Position numbers and translations under genes: made by a program | Part shown: piece after piece, positions 1 to 9,291 of the stretch | Layout of the letters: every line of letters starts with the position of its first letter | Position numbering within the stretch: position 1 is the first letter of the stretch | The notes under the pieces: model-generated | The model's database searches: none | Told to the model about the DNA's origin: nothing | Seen by the model: only the letters and a program-made list of their open reading frames with translations | From: CALECP01 sp964389925 | Lineage (GTDB): Bacteria; Chloroflexota; Anaerolineae; Promineifilales; Promineifilaceae | DNA length: 64,000 nt | Direction of reading: 5' to 3' | NCBI GenBank assembly: GCA_964389925.1 | Contig: CAYMGE010000001.1 | Coordinates: 120,117-184,116 of the forward strand

Positions 1-1025
1 TTGACCAGACACTACAGGCTGATATCTATATCTCTCCACCCTCCATTTCCAGCACTACAATTGAAGGTACACTCGACCCCGCGGCCATCGAAATCGCACG
101 CACCCACCCCGATGTGGAACTCGCCATCACAGCCCGTAATGTGAGCGTCTTCGCCCCCAATTTTGAGCGCAGCGTCAACCTTGCCGCTATCGAAGGTGAC
201 ATCGCACGCGGCAACCGCCCCTTCAAGTGGATTGCCAACGGTGGCACAGAAGCAGACGCAATGGCGGCACTCGAAGCGGGTGAGGGAATTATCATCTCCG
301 AACCATTGCAACGCCGTGAAAATCTGAGTGTGCCGCCGGAGCCAATTACGCTGTTGACCGAACAGGGTGAGCGAGAATTTCCCGTCGTTGCCGTCTTTTA
401 TGATTACACGAGCGATCAAGGTTACATTTGGGTTGGCTCTGAAACCTATGAACGCCTCTGGAACGATACGACAAAATCCACCATCGCTCTCTTTGCCAAA
501 GCAGGAGCCAATATCGACCAAATCGTCGCAGATTTGCAAACACAAATCGCCCCAATTCAAACGCTTGAAATTCGTTCCAATGCAGCGTTACGTCAGGTGT
601 CGATTGAAATTTTTGATCGCACATTTGCTATCACCGCTGCCCTGCGCCTTTTGGCAACAGTCGTCGCCTTTATCGGCGTTCTCAGCGCATTGATGAGTCT
701 GCAACTCGAACGTTCCCGTGAACTTGCCACGCTACGTGCGACAGGCATGACGACGCGCCAACTGTGGCAACTCACCTTGCTTGAGACCGGATTAATGGGG
801 GCTGTCGCTGGGCTGATTGCGATTCCGACAGGTTATGCGCTGGCGTGGGTGTTGATATACGTCATCAACGTGCGCTCGTTTGGTTGGACGTTGCAGCTAT
901 TTTTGCAGCCGAGTTACTTTGTCAATGCGCTGCTCGTCGCCATTGTCGCCGCACTTCTCGCGGGCATCTACCCATCAATCCGCTTAGGGCGCATGGTGAT
1001 CGCCTCTGCCATTCGTTCGGATTGA
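1..1025 (+). CDS. ABC transporter permease, FtsX-type (N-terminus outside window)
   Basis: The frame is open from base 3, so the gene begins before the window. The visible part has a periplasmic MacB-like region (about the first 200 residues) followed by an FtsX domain: a hydrophobic segment after QVSIEIFDRTFAI, the typical cytoplasmic loop SLQLERSRELATLRATGM, and two more membrane segments before the end. FtsX/MacB permeases pair with a separate ATPase to drive lipoprotein, peptide or cell-wall-hydrolase related transport through mechanotransmission; which substrate is served cannot be read here. The partner ATPase would be expected upstream, outside the window. The dihydrouridine synthase follows after only 5 bases, so the two may be co-transcribed. 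Confidence 0.85.
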   Translation, partial: DQTLQADIYISPPSISSTTIEGTLDPAAIEIARTHPDVELAITARNVSVFAPNFERSVNLAAIEGDIARGNRPFKWIANGGTEADAMAALEAGEGIIISEPLQRRENLSVPPEPITLLTEQGEREFPVVAVFYDYTSDQGYIWVGSETYERLWNDTTKSTIALFAKAGANIDQIVADLQTQIAPIQTLEIRSNAALRQVSIEIFDRTFAITAALRLLATVVAFIGVLSALMSLQLERSRELATLRATGMTTRQLWQLTLLETGLMGAVAGLIAIPTGYALAWVLIYVINVRSFGWTLQLFLQPSYFVNALLVAIVAALLAGIYPSIRLGRMVIASAIRSD

Positions 1026-1030
1026 AAAAG

Positions 1031-2020
1031 ATGACAGCCATTGAGCCAACTTTTTTTGTCGATCAAATTCCCGTCTACGGAGATGTGATTCTCGCACCAA
1101 TGGCGGGATATGCGGATGTGCCGATGCGTGCGTTGGCGCGGTCGTTTGGGTCGGCAATGCAGTATACGGAGTTTGTCGCGGCCGAAGAAATCCTCACAAA
1201 CCATCACAATGTCCCACGTTTGCTTGAGTTTAAGCCAGATGAGCATCCACGTGTGATGCAAATTTTTAGCCACTCCGCCGATAAACTTCTCGCCGCCGCT
1301 CACAAAATTCTCCCCCTCAACCCCGACATTATCGACATTAATATGGGCTGCTCGACTAAGCGCGTCAGCGGGCGGGGCGCAGGCGTTGGGATGATGAAAA
1401 AACCGCGTGAGGTCGCTCGCACCTTTGAGTTGTTGACGCGAGAGATGCCCGTCCCAATCACGGGCAAAATTCGCTTGGGCTGGGCTGGGGCTGAGAACTA
1501 TTTGGAAATCGGCCGAATTGCCCAAGAGTCAGGGGCAGCCCTGCTCGCCATTCACCCGCGCACAAAAGAGCAAAAATACAGCGGTCGTGCTAGGTGGGAC
1601 GCAATTGCAGAACTCAAACAGATGCTCTCAATTCCTGTCATCGGCAACGGAGACATCACGTCACCTGAAGAGATCGACGCAATGCTCGACTATACAAAAT
1701 GTGACGCTGTGATGGTGGGGCGGGCGGCAATTGGCAACCCTTGGCTGCTCGGCCGAAAAAACCACGCCGATCTATCTTCCCAACAACTCTTTGACCTAAT
1801 CAAGCTACATGTCACAGAGATGGCCGCATATCATGGTGGGCGTGGGGTTTTGCTATTTCGGAAGCATTTGAAGCGGTATTTGAGGGGGGTCTCGGCCGAG
1901 AACGTGCGCCCTCTGCTACAAATCAGCACACTTGAGGCTCTGTTAGAGGCTCTTGAGTCATTGCTGCTCTCTCACCTTATGAGAGTAAGCTGCAATCAGT
2001 TTACGCGAGATAATTTGTAA
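1031..2020 (+). CDS. dusB: tRNA-dihydrouridine synthase
   Basis: FMN enzyme that reduces uridines in the D-loop of tRNA. The 329-residue protein shows the Dus TIM-barrel landmarks: VILAPMAGYADVPMR at the start, DINMGC with the proton-donating Cys, GKIRLGW, IHPRTKEQKYSG, PVIGNGDITSPEEI and CDAVMVGRAAIGNPWLL, then the shorter helical tail with FRKHLKRYLRG. Two deviations from the usual text are visible: GCS instead of GCP at the active-site loop, and GRGAGVGMM where most members read GSGAALM. I chose the ATG at 1031 because it gives a normal N-terminus directly before the barrel; a longer open frame upstream overlaps the permease. The subgroup assignment (DusB-like) is by family resemblance only. 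Confidence 0.9.
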   Translation: MTAIEPTFFVDQIPVYGDVILAPMAGYADVPMRALARSFGSAMQYTEFVAAEEILTNHHNVPRLLEFKPDEHPRVMQIFSHSADKLLAAAHKILPLNPDIIDINMGCSTKRVSGRGAGVGMMKKPREVARTFELLTREMPVPITGKIRLGWAGAENYLEIGRIAQESGAALLAIHPRTKEQKYSGRARWDAIAELKQMLSIPVIGNGDITSPEEIDAMLDYTKCDAVMVGRAAIGNPWLLGRKNHADLSSQQLFDLIKLHVTEMAAYHGGRGVLLFRKHLKRYLRGVSAENVRPLLQISTLEALLEALESLLLSHLMRVSCNQFTRDNL

Positions 2021-2041
2021 TGAGCCGCTTTTTGCTGAAGA

Positions 2042-2971
2042 TCACCCTTCTACGACTATAAATGGAGTCCCTTCTAAACGCATTGCGCCATCATCAAACA
2101 GCACGACAGGCTTAACCTCCACCTCGTCTATCACAACAGTTTCCCCAGAGCATGGGCAAATCTCCCATTCAATTCCCCAGATTGCACCCGCCTCTGCAAC
2201 ACCAGCATGGGTTGCTAAGGCATACCCCGTTTGATGCAGCACTTCGAGCGCATAGGTTTGCGTGGCGACGGTGCGGGCGTGTCCCCAACCACCATTGTAA
2301 ACAGCGAGTGCTAGCGCGAGGTCGCCCTCCGCTTGATGCAGGTAACGGGCGAGAATTTGCGTTCCCCATTGGAGGTTTGTGCCGGGGTCATTTAATTGGG
2401 CGGCAGTCGGCCGATTGTCTAGCCCAGCTCCACTGCCCTGTGGCATCACACCCATCAAGCCAACTGCCCCTGCACTACTTACCCCTGTTGGCAAACCATC
2501 TGATTCGACATTGACAATAGCTGCAACGAGGTCTGGTGAAAATTGATGGCGTTTAGCGGCTGCTAGAATGTCGCTTTGCCAATCCAAAACAAGGGCGGAC
2601 CAACTCGTAGCGAGTTTTAGCGGCTCTTCGGTAGGCAGTGAGGGAGTAGGTGAAGCGACAGGCTGCGCGACCACGACGACTGTTGGAACAATCTCAGCAC
2701 CGATTGTCTGTCTGTTTATAGCCACTTCATCTGAGGAAGCGAGCGAGGCAACTAAGATGTGTTGCCCAACTTTGAATATAAATACGACGAAGACGATCAA
2801 CATGGCGACCCAAATAAGTGCAGCCACCCATATGGGAAGTCGGATACGGGCTGGTGCGCGACGTGGCACGGCATTTGGCAATGTCGTTGGACTATACCCA
2901 TACATCGAGCCACTCAGTACGCTATTTTCATTTTCTTCTTGCCAGCTTTGTCTGTGTTCTTCAAATCCCAT
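2042..2971 (-). CDS. membrane-anchored lytic transglycosylase (SLT domain)
   Basis: A 309-residue single-pass membrane protein: about 43 cytosolic residues, one hydrophobic segment (about 44-68), a Pro/Val-rich spacer, then an SLT/goose-lysozyme-like domain from about 130 to 240. The catalytic Glu is in AAIVNVESDG (about residue 156), followed by SSAGAVGLMGVMP and LALAVYNGGWGHA, the other classical SLT motifs. Such enzymes cut the glycan strand of peptidoglycan, leaving anhydro-muropeptides. The usual GLMQ is GLMGVMPQ here. It converges with dusB (21 bases apart), and the LysM lipoprotein that starts 460 bases away on the other strand would be a plausible functional companion at the cell wall. 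A C-terminal tail of about 60 residues has no recognisable motif. Confidence 0.88.
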   Translation of the reverse strand: MGFEEHRQSWQEENENSVLSGSMYGYSPTTLPNAVPRRAPARIRLPIWVAALIWVAMLIVFVVFIFKVGQHILVASLASSDEVAINRQTIGAEIVPTVVVVAQPVASPTPSLPTEEPLKLATSWSALVLDWQSDILAAAKRHQFSPDLVAAIVNVESDGLPTGVSSAGAVGLMGVMPQGSGAGLDNRPTAAQLNDPGTNLQWGTQILARYLHQAEGDLALALAVYNGGWGHARTVATQTYALEVLHQTGYALATHAGVAEAGAIWGIEWEICPCSGETVVIDEVEVKPVVLFDDGAMRLEGTPFIVVEG

Positions 2972-3430
2972 TAACGATCATCACTGAAAACAGTGACCCA
3001 CTACGACCACAGCCTTTGGCTTGTGGTTATTTGGTACTACGCTTTACGGGTATTGTGGGAACGATAGCTCTGTTCACCAATGACTACGGTGGATAATTCA
3101 CGCCATTTTCGCAGATGATACTATTTTTGTTAGGGATATGCACCTTCTCGTTCAATTTTGAAGCTCTGTCCATCATCTTTTACCAGTTAATGATGCTCCC
3201 TTTGCCAACAAACTTGTCTTTGTTGTGTGCGTGAATGTCGGCCGAACAGGCTCTTAGCTTGCGGTTCAGTTCTGGGAGTCATTATCGTCCCATGACCTCT
3301 CTGGTTTGACGTTAAATTGTAGCTATGTTAGACTGCCAAAAGCAGCTATACGCAGTTCCCGCCATGATATGCTGCAAAACGATAATGTAATTTGCATTGT
3401 GAGAACTATTCAGAAATGAGAGGAAATATA
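2972..3430. other. intergenic region between divergent genes
   Basis: About 460 bases separate the divergent lytic transglycosylase and the LysM lipoprotein. I see no convincing gene. A weak stem with one bulge lies near 3005-3028 (ACCACAGCC/GGCTTGTGGT). One TCGGCCGA palindrome occurs near 3238. The region must hold promoters for both genes but I cannot single out a clear -35/-10 pair. Confidence 0.5.
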
Positions 3431-4908
3431 ATGAAGAATTTTCGGATTAAAAATATAGTCGCCCTTTTTATGATTATTGTGATGTTGTTGGCAGTTGGTT
3501 GTACCAATAATCTCAATCAGGAACTACCTGAAAGTGACAACGGGGAGGTGCAAGAGCTGCCTAGTAGTGATGGTGGCACAGATAATGCTGGTACAACAGA
3601 TGAGGCAATAGTAAATGAAGCGACAGAAGGGGGGGAAGTAAGTGAGACGAATGATGTAATCGTCGCGGATGTTGAGGGGTATCCAGTTGAAGGTGGCACA
3701 TCGGCAGAAGGTGGAGAAGCTGTTGTGGCTGAGAGTGGTGAAGCAGAGGCGGCCGATGCGACAGCGGCCGATGGTTATCCAGTCGAAGGTGGCGAGGCCA
3801 TGACTGATGATGGTGGCGAGGCTACGACTGACGATGGTGGCGAGGCCATGACTGATGATGGTGGTGAAGCCATGACTGATAATGGTGGTGAGGCTACGAC
3901 TGACGATAGTGGCGAGGCTACGACTGACGATGGTGGTGAAGCCATGACTGACGATGGTGGTGGTGAGGCTACGACTGATAATGGTGGTGAAGCCATGACT
4001 GACGGTGGTGGTGGCGAGGCTACGACTGATGATGGNNNNNNNNNNNNNNNNNNNNNNNNNNNNNNNNNNNNNNNNNNNNNNNNNNNNNNNNNNNNNNNNN
4101 NNNNNNNNNNNNNNNNNNNNNNNNNNNNNNNNNNNCTGACGATGGTGGTGGTGAGGCTACGACTGATAATGGTGGTGAAGCCATGACTGATGATGGTGGT
4201 GAAGCCATGACTGACGGTGGTGGTGGCGAGGCTACGACTGATGATGGTGGTGAAGCCATGACTGACGATGGTGGTGGCGAGGCTACGACTGACGATGGTG
4301 GCGAAGCCATGACTGACGATGGTGGTGGCGAGGCTACGACTGACGATGGTGGTGAAGCCATGACTGATGATGGTGGCGAGGCTACGACTGATGATGGTGG
4401 CGAGGCCACGACTGACGATGGTGGCGAGGCCACGACTGATGATGGTGGCGAGGCTACGACTGATGATGGTGGCGAGGCTACGACTGATGATGGTGGCGAG
4501 GCCACGACTGATGATGGTGGCGAGGCCAATTCAGGCGAAGAAGGGTCGGCCGATTCCAGCAGTCAAGCAACTGTCACACACGTTGTTCAGTTTGGTGAAA
4601 CATTGGGAACAATCGCCCAACAGTACAATGTCACACAAGACGAAATTATGGTGGCTAATAATATCACCAATCCTAACGTCATCTATCTGGGTCAGAGTTT
4701 GATTATTCCAACAGGTGAGGTGAGCAGCGGTGACGAGGGTGACGACACGGTAACAAATAGCACAACCTATACCGTTCAGCCCGGCGACACACTTTCAGGC
4801 ATTGCCCAATCGTTTGGCGTAACGATGCAGGCGATTCAAGAGGCCAATGGTCTCGCTAGCGCCAACGTTATCTATGTCGGACAAGTTTTGACCATTCCCG
4901 CACCATAA
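3431..4908 (+). CDS. lipoprotein with acidic tandem repeats and two LysM domains (interrupted by an assembly gap)
   Basis: The ATG at 3431 follows AGAGGAAATATA and gives a lipoprotein signal peptide ending LLAVGC, so the mature protein should be lipid-anchored at the cell surface. A Glu/Asp/Gly-rich stretch leads into a tandem repeat with the unit GGEA(M/T)TDD, 8-10 residues long. The C-terminus has two LysM domains (THVVQFGETLGTIAQQY... and TYTVQPGDTLSGIAQSF..., each ending in xVIYxGQxLxIP), which bind N-acetylglucosamine glycans such as peptidoglycan. A 100-N gap falls inside the repeat and the frame differs on its two sides, as expected for a gap of arbitrary length; I treat both sides as one gene. 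The gap hides the real repeat number. Confidence 0.85.
3788..4527 (+). repeat. coding tandem repeat GGEA(M/T)TDD
   Basis: Direct repeats of 24-27 bases of the type GATGGTGGCGAGGCTACGACT, varying mainly at synonymous positions and by insertion of one extra GGT. All visible units stay in frame. An assembly gap lies within. Units near the right end (4367-4527) are more homogeneous than those on the left, which suggests recent expansion at that end. Confidence 0.9.
4036..4135. other. assembly gap of 100 N inside the LysM lipoprotein repeat
   Basis: Exactly 100 N, the conventional filler for unknown length. Both edges are the same repeat unit. Confidence 0.98.
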
Positions 4909-4935
4909 GTCATTTCTTCGATGCGGTAACTTATA

Positions 4936-4961
4936 AAAGGGCAGGCGTAAGCCTGCCCTTT
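4936..4961 (+). terminator. bidirectional intrinsic terminator
   Basis: A perfect 11-bp stem AAAGGGCAGGC / GCCTGCCCTTT with a GTAA loop lies between the convergent LysM lipoprotein and cysNC. The A-rich left and T-rich right flanks give a U-tract for either direction. Confidence 0.85.
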
Positions 4962-4979
4962 GTCATTTCTGATACGAAT

Positions 4980-6875
4980 CTACGCGGGAATCACCCCGTT
5001 TTCGATCAGCAGGGCAATCACCTGTTCGACGGCATCCTCAACCGTGATGATGTCTGTTTCGATGATTAGTTCGGCGTTGTCAGGTTCTTCATAGGGCGCA
5101 GAGATGCCTGTGAAATTTTTGATCTCGCCACGCAGTGCTTTTTCGTAAAGTCCTTTGGGATCGCGCCGTTTGAGGACTTCGAGATCACATTTGGCGAAAA
5201 TCTCAAAGAAGCGATCGTCTGGGACAACGGCACGTGCATAGCGGCGGTCGCGTTGATAGGGGGAGATAAAGCTGCATAGGACGACGTTGGCATGGGAGAA
5301 ACCAAGCGCGGCGACCTCGGCAACGCGGCGGATGTTTTCGGCGCGGTCTTCGGCCGAAAATCCCAAATCCCCATTCAACCCATGTCGCAAGTTATCCCCA
5401 TCCAAGAACATCGTATGAACGCCACGCTCGTAAAGTTTGCGCTCCAACGCCTTTGCAATCGTCGATTTGCCCGAACCAGATAGACCTGTAAACCAGAGAA
5501 CTGCCCCTTTGTGCTTATTAAGCTCTTCACGTTCGCTCAATTCAAGCGCACCCGCTTCCCAAACAACGTTCTTGGAGCGCTCGCGTCGAATCTCCTGCTC
5601 CTCTTCTGTCACATCGCGTAGATCGTCTACTTCTAGTGTGCGACCACGAATCATGCCAGCGGCGACCGTATTGTTTGTGACGGGATCGATGAGGACAAAG
5701 CTGCCCGTTTCGCGGTTGAGCGCATACTGATCGTAGAAGAGAGGTTGGGTGGTGGTGAGTTGCAATCGGCCGATTTCGTTTAACTGCAACGTGTCCGTGT
5801 CCTCTCGCCGCATCGTATCCACGTCAATTTTGTAGTTGATGCTGGCGACAGAAGCTCGCACCGTGCGCGTCGTGTGCTGCAATTGGTACAGCTTTGAAAG
5901 ATCGAGCGGCACGTCGCTCATCCAGCAAACGGTCGCGTCGATCTCATTGCTGCGCTCTGGCAGATTGCCTTTGCGAACGATCATGTCGCCGCGGCTGATG
6001 TCGATCTCGTCGGTCAGCGTCAGGACGACCGAATCCCCTGCAATCGCCTCATCGAGATTGCCCTCAAGCGTCACGATCTCTTTGACATGACTTTCTAGGC
6101 CGGAAGGGAACACGACGACCTCTTCATTCGGCCGAATGCGCCCAGAAGAAATCTGCCCCGCATACCCGCGAAAATTTTGATTCGGCCGCAGCACATACTG
6201 CACGGGATAGCGAAAATCGACGTAGTTACGACTCGCCCCGACGTTGACCGTCTCCAGATGGCGCAGCAGCGTTGACCCCTGATACCACGTCATGTTCTCG
6301 CTTTTGTCTACTACGTTGTCTCCAATCAGGGCTGAAACGGGAATATAGGTCACATTTTGCGCGTTGAGCTTGGAAATAAACGCGCTGTAATCATCGACAA
6401 TCGCTTGATAGGTCGCCTCATCATAATCGACCAAATCCATCTTGTTGATGGCGACGACGAGATGGGGAATATCGAGCAGCGTGGCGATAAAGCCGTGTCG
6501 CTTTGATTGAGTCAGCACGCCTTTACGCGCGTCGATCAAAATGATAGCGAGTTCGGCCGTGGAAGCCCCCGTCACCATGTTGCGCGTGTACTGAATATGC
6601 CCGGGCGTGTCGGCGATGATAAATTTGCGGCGTGGTGTGGCAAAGTAGCGATAGGCGACATCAATCGTGATCTTCTGTTCGCGTTCGGCTCTCAGTCCAT
6701 CCGTAAACAGCGCAAGGTCAACATATTCGTCCCCACGTTTCTCACTCGCCGCTTCAACCTGTGCAATCTGATCCTCAAATAGCGATTTGGTGTCGTAGAG
6801 CATTCGGCCGATGAGCGTACTCTTTCCATCATCCACGCTACCCGCTGTGGTAAATCTCAATAGTTCAATAGTCAT
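4980..6875 (-). CDS. cysNC: bifunctional sulfate adenylyltransferase large subunit / APS kinase
   Basis: A 631-residue fusion. The N-terminal half is the EF-Tu-like GTPase CysN that drives APS synthesis by CysD: G1 GSVDDGKSTLIG, G3 DTPGH and G4 NKMD are intact, followed by two beta-barrel domains. The C-terminal part (from about 455) is an APS kinase with the P-loop GLSGSGKST and the DGDNLRHGLN motif; it converts APS to PAPS. Start: a TTG lies three codons upstream, but the ATG at 6875 (MTIELLRF) matches the usual N-terminus. It lies downstream of cysD in the same direction, the normal order. No cysH or sulfite reductase is in the window, so whether PAPS is used for assimilation or sulfation is open. 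Confidence 0.95.
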   Translation of the reverse strand: MTIELLRFTTAGSVDDGKSTLIGRMLYDTKSLFEDQIAQVEAASEKRGDEYVDLALFTDGLRAEREQKITIDVAYRYFATPRRKFIIADTPGHIQYTRNMVTGASTAELAIILIDARKGVLTQSKRHGFIATLLDIPHLVVAINKMDLVDYDEATYQAIVDDYSAFISKLNAQNVTYIPVSALIGDNVVDKSENMTWYQGSTLLRHLETVNVGASRNYVDFRYPVQYVLRPNQNFRGYAGQISSGRIRPNEEVVVFPSGLESHVKEIVTLEGNLDEAIAGDSVVLTLTDEIDISRGDMIVRKGNLPERSNEIDATVCWMSDVPLDLSKLYQLQHTTRTVRASVASINYKIDVDTMRREDTDTLQLNEIGRLQLTTTQPLFYDQYALNRETGSFVLIDPVTNNTVAAGMIRGRTLEVDDLRDVTEEEQEIRRERSKNVVWEAGALELSEREELNKHKGAVLWFTGLSGSGKSTIAKALERKLYERGVHTMFLDGDNLRHGLNGDLGFSAEDRAENIRRVAEVAALGFSHANVVLCSFISPYQRDRRYARAVVPDDRFFEIFAKCDLEVLKRRDPKGLYEKALRGEIKNFTGISAPYEEPDNAELIIETDIITVEDAVEQVIALLIENGVIPA

Positions 6876-6886
6876 AGTGAGCAATT

Positions 6887-6917
6887 ATGAATTATGAAGT
6901 CAACATTCATAATTCAT
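6887..6917 (-). repeat. AT-rich hairpin from attcataa-type heptamer repeat between cysD and cysNC
   Basis: ATGAATTATGAA and TTCATAATTCAT form a perfect 12-bp inverted repeat with a 7-base loop, filling the gap between the cysD stop and the cysNC start. It belongs to a class of short heptamer repeats typical of some cyanobacteria and Chloroflexi. It may act as an intercistronic RNA hairpin. Confidence 0.7.
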
Positions 6918-6920
6918 CCC

Positions 6921-7826
6921 TTAAAAATATCCCTCTTTTTTGCGGTCTTCCATGGCGGCCTCGCTGCGCTTGTCGTCGGCACGTGCGCCACGTTCGGTGA
7001 CACGGGCAGAGGCAACTTCTTCGATGATGTCAACGAGCGTGGCGGCTGGCGATTCGACCGCGCCAGTGCAGGTCATATCGCCAATTGTGCGGAAGCGAAC
7101 GGTACGGGTCTCGATTTTTTCATCGCCTACAGGATAGACAATGTCAGAGGCGGCGAGCAGAACGCCATCTCGGTTGATAACCTCCCGCTGATGTGAAAAA
7201 TAGAGGTTAGGCAGCTCGATCTTCTCCTGCTCCGCATACATCCACACGTCTAACTCTGTCCAGTTGCTGATTGGAAAGACGCGGAAACTCTCATTATGCT
7301 TCTTTTGACCATTAAAAATGTTCCATAGTTCAGGACGCTGATTCTTCGGATCCCACTGTCCAAATGCGTCACGATGAGAGAAGAAACGCTCTTTAGCGCG
7401 TGCTTTTTCCTCATCGCGCCGCGCCCCACCCATAGCGGCCTCGAATTTGAACTCTTTGAGCGCATCAAGCAAGGTCACCGTTTGCAGCCCGTTACGACTG
7501 GCATACGGCCCTGTTTCCTCCGCAACGCGCCCCTGATCGATAGAATCTTGGACATAACGCACGATCAGGCGTGCCCCGATCTCCTCGACAAAGCGATCAC
7601 GGTAGTCAATTGTTTCACTGAAGTTATGCCCCGTATCGACATGGAGGAGGGGGAATGGAATTGTGGCGGGGAAAAACGCCTTTCGCGCCAAATGTGCCAT
7701 CAGAATTGAATCTTTGCCGCCTGAGAAGAGCAGTACAGGCCGCTCAAATTGTGCGGCTACCTCACGGATGATGTAAATTGCTTCCGATTCGAGTTGTTTG
7801 AGATGTGATTGTAGATATGATTTCAT
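6921..7826 (-). CDS. cysD: sulfate adenylyltransferase subunit 2
   Basis: ATP sulfurylase catalytic subunit, making APS from ATP and sulfate with CysN. The PP-loop LLFSGGKDS (about residue 35-43), HVDTGHNF, GGARRDEEKARAKER, and ELWNIFNG are all present, and the sequence ends in the typical GYF. I chose the ATG at 7826 (MKSYLQSHLKQLESEAI), which gives 301 residues, the normal family length; an ATG 13 codons upstream would add an unrelated leader. It is the first gene of a two-gene operon with cysNC. Confidence 0.95.
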   Translation of the reverse strand: MKSYLQSHLKQLESEAIYIIREVAAQFERPVLLFSGGKDSILMAHLARKAFFPATIPFPLLHVDTGHNFSETIDYRDRFVEEIGARLIVRYVQDSIDQGRVAEETGPYASRNGLQTVTLLDALKEFKFEAAMGGARRDEEKARAKERFFSHRDAFGQWDPKNQRPELWNIFNGQKKHNESFRVFPISNWTELDVWMYAEQEKIELPNLYFSHQREVINRDGVLLAASDIVYPVGDEKIETRTVRFRTIGDMTCTGAVESPAATLVDIIEEVASARVTERGARADDKRSEAAMEDRKKEGYF

Positions 7827-8056
7827 GCAAAAAGCCCGCCAAAAATAATCTGTTTGACGGTGCATATCCTATTTCCAGCTGACGTCTTATGGGAAATTAC
7901 GGCAATGTCTATTTGTAACCGCCGCTTATTCTACGACTTTTGTCCTTATGCACAACGGAATTTCACGTTGCCATCATTGTGATAACAAAATGATGTGAAG
8001 CGCGTTTTTGGACGAATTGATTGGTTACAATGAAAATCGAAAACAATGGAGTAAAT

Positions 8057-9286
8057 ATGAAACAACTTGCATCCCTTCTAATTTTCATACTTTTGATTGG
8101 CTGTAGTAACATTGCGGCCGCCCCGGAGCCAGACAACACGGCATCAAATCTAGAAACATTTACCACAGTTGTCTCGACCGCCGCACCTACAACCGCTGTG
8201 CCATCCCCTGTTGTTGAAGAACCTGTTGAATCGTACCCAGCCCCAACAGTTCTTCCGACTCAAGATGGCTATCCTGCGCCCCCAACGCCCATTCTCGATA
8301 CGGCCGCCTATCCCGTCGAAACGCCTGAACCAACCGAAATGCCGATCGTTGAGTCGGCCGGCTCAGGACTCCACTACATCGATGATGTGGGCGTGTGGCG
8401 CGTGACGGCCGATGGCCTGACAGCGCAGATCATCCCTCTTGCGGGAGCTAGTACGCCCATTCTTTCGCCAGATGGAACAAAGCTGGCCTACATGCTCGCT
8501 GGCGAACCGGCAATCATCCTGCTTGATATACGTTCAGGCGAGATCACTTCGCTCTCGACGGGAACAGAGTCATTTGTCTGCTGTGTGTTTGATTGGTCGG
8601 GGGATTTGATCTTGGCAGGGGTGCAAGGGCCGGATGAATTCGGGCCGAACATCGGCCGATTGGTCGCCTTCTCGCCAGACAACACGATTATAGGCATTTC
8701 TGAAAACCTCATCAGCGGTAGTCCTAGCTTTCACCCAACGGGTTTGCGCGTTGCCTATTCAGACAATGGCGGAATCCAAATTTATGATCTCGGCGCAGGT
8801 TCGACCCCTATCGCAGTCACAGCGATCACAGACGCAAGCGATGCACCGTCTGATGCACAAAATTTGACGTTTTCCTCCGCTTCTTGGTCACCCTCGCAGC
8901 AATACATCGCGTGGGCAGCCTCATTTGTCGAAAGTGGAGAGTTCAAGCTAGGCCTCGCCATCCTCGATCTTGAAGATGACAGCGTGCAAATTTTTCACCC
9001 CTATACGGCACTTGGTCGGGAATATCTAGCACCTCGTCCTACTTGGCATCCTTCCCAACCGCTCATCGCGTTTGAAACGATTGATGAAGATGCGTCACAG
9101 GCGGGTGTTTGGTTGATTAACTATGCAACAGGTGAAGAACGCTTTGTGATGCCTGGACGCAATCCGCTCTTTTCGCCCGATGGCGCACATTTGGCCTTTG
9201 AGCATGAAGCGGGCATTCAAATTTACACGTTAGAAGACGGGTCATTTACGCTGTTGCCGGCCGGTCGCATTGTTGATTGGCGTTAG
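8057..9286 (+). CDS. lipoprotein with TolB/WD40-like beta-propeller
   Basis: The ATG at 8057, behind ATGGAGTAAAT, gives a clean lipoprotein signal (LLIFILLIGC). A Pro/Thr/Val-rich linker of about 75 residues is followed by a series of PD40-type blades: TPILSPDGTKLAYML, PSFHPTGLRVAYSD, ASWSPSQQYIAWAA, PTWHPSQPLIAFET, PLFSPDGAHLAFEH. These blades are the TolB-type repeats used as binding platforms outside the membrane. An in-frame ATG 12 codons upstream is less likely because it would bury the signal peptide. The specific ligand is unknown. It converges with the MarR regulator, with only 5 bases between. Confidence 0.8.
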   Translation: MKQLASLLIFILLIGCSNIAAAPEPDNTASNLETFTTVVSTAAPTTAVPSPVVEEPVESYPAPTVLPTQDGYPAPPTPILDTAAYPVETPEPTEMPIVESAGSGLHYIDDVGVWRVTADGLTAQIIPLAGASTPILSPDGTKLAYMLAGEPAIILLDIRSGEITSLSTGTESFVCCVFDWSGDLILAGVQGPDEFGPNIGRLVAFSPDNTIIGISENLISGSPSFHPTGLRVAYSDNGGIQIYDLGAGSTPIAVTAITDASDAPSDAQNLTFSSASWSPSQQYIAWAASFVESGEFKLGLAILDLEDDSVQIFHPYTALGREYLAPRPTWHPSQPLIAFETIDEDASQAGVWLINYATGEERFVMPGRNPLFSPDGAHLAFEHEAGIQIYTLEDGSFTLLPAGRIVDWR

Positions 9287-9291
9287 GTATT

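Noticed and set aside
845..1030. Longer N-terminus for the dihydrouridine synthase
   Set aside because: The in-frame extension lies inside the FtsX gene and gives no family-like sequence; the ATG at 1031 gives a normal start.
3788..4527. Possible CRISPR array, because of regular direct repeats
   Set aside because: The repeats are contiguous without unique spacers, stay in frame and encode an acidic protein; no cas gene is near.
4020..4529. Long minus-strand open frame of Pro/Ser repeats opposite the LysM lipoprotein
   Set aside because: It is the mirror image of the acidic repeat; no start signal, no ribosome-binding site, and interrupted by the gap.
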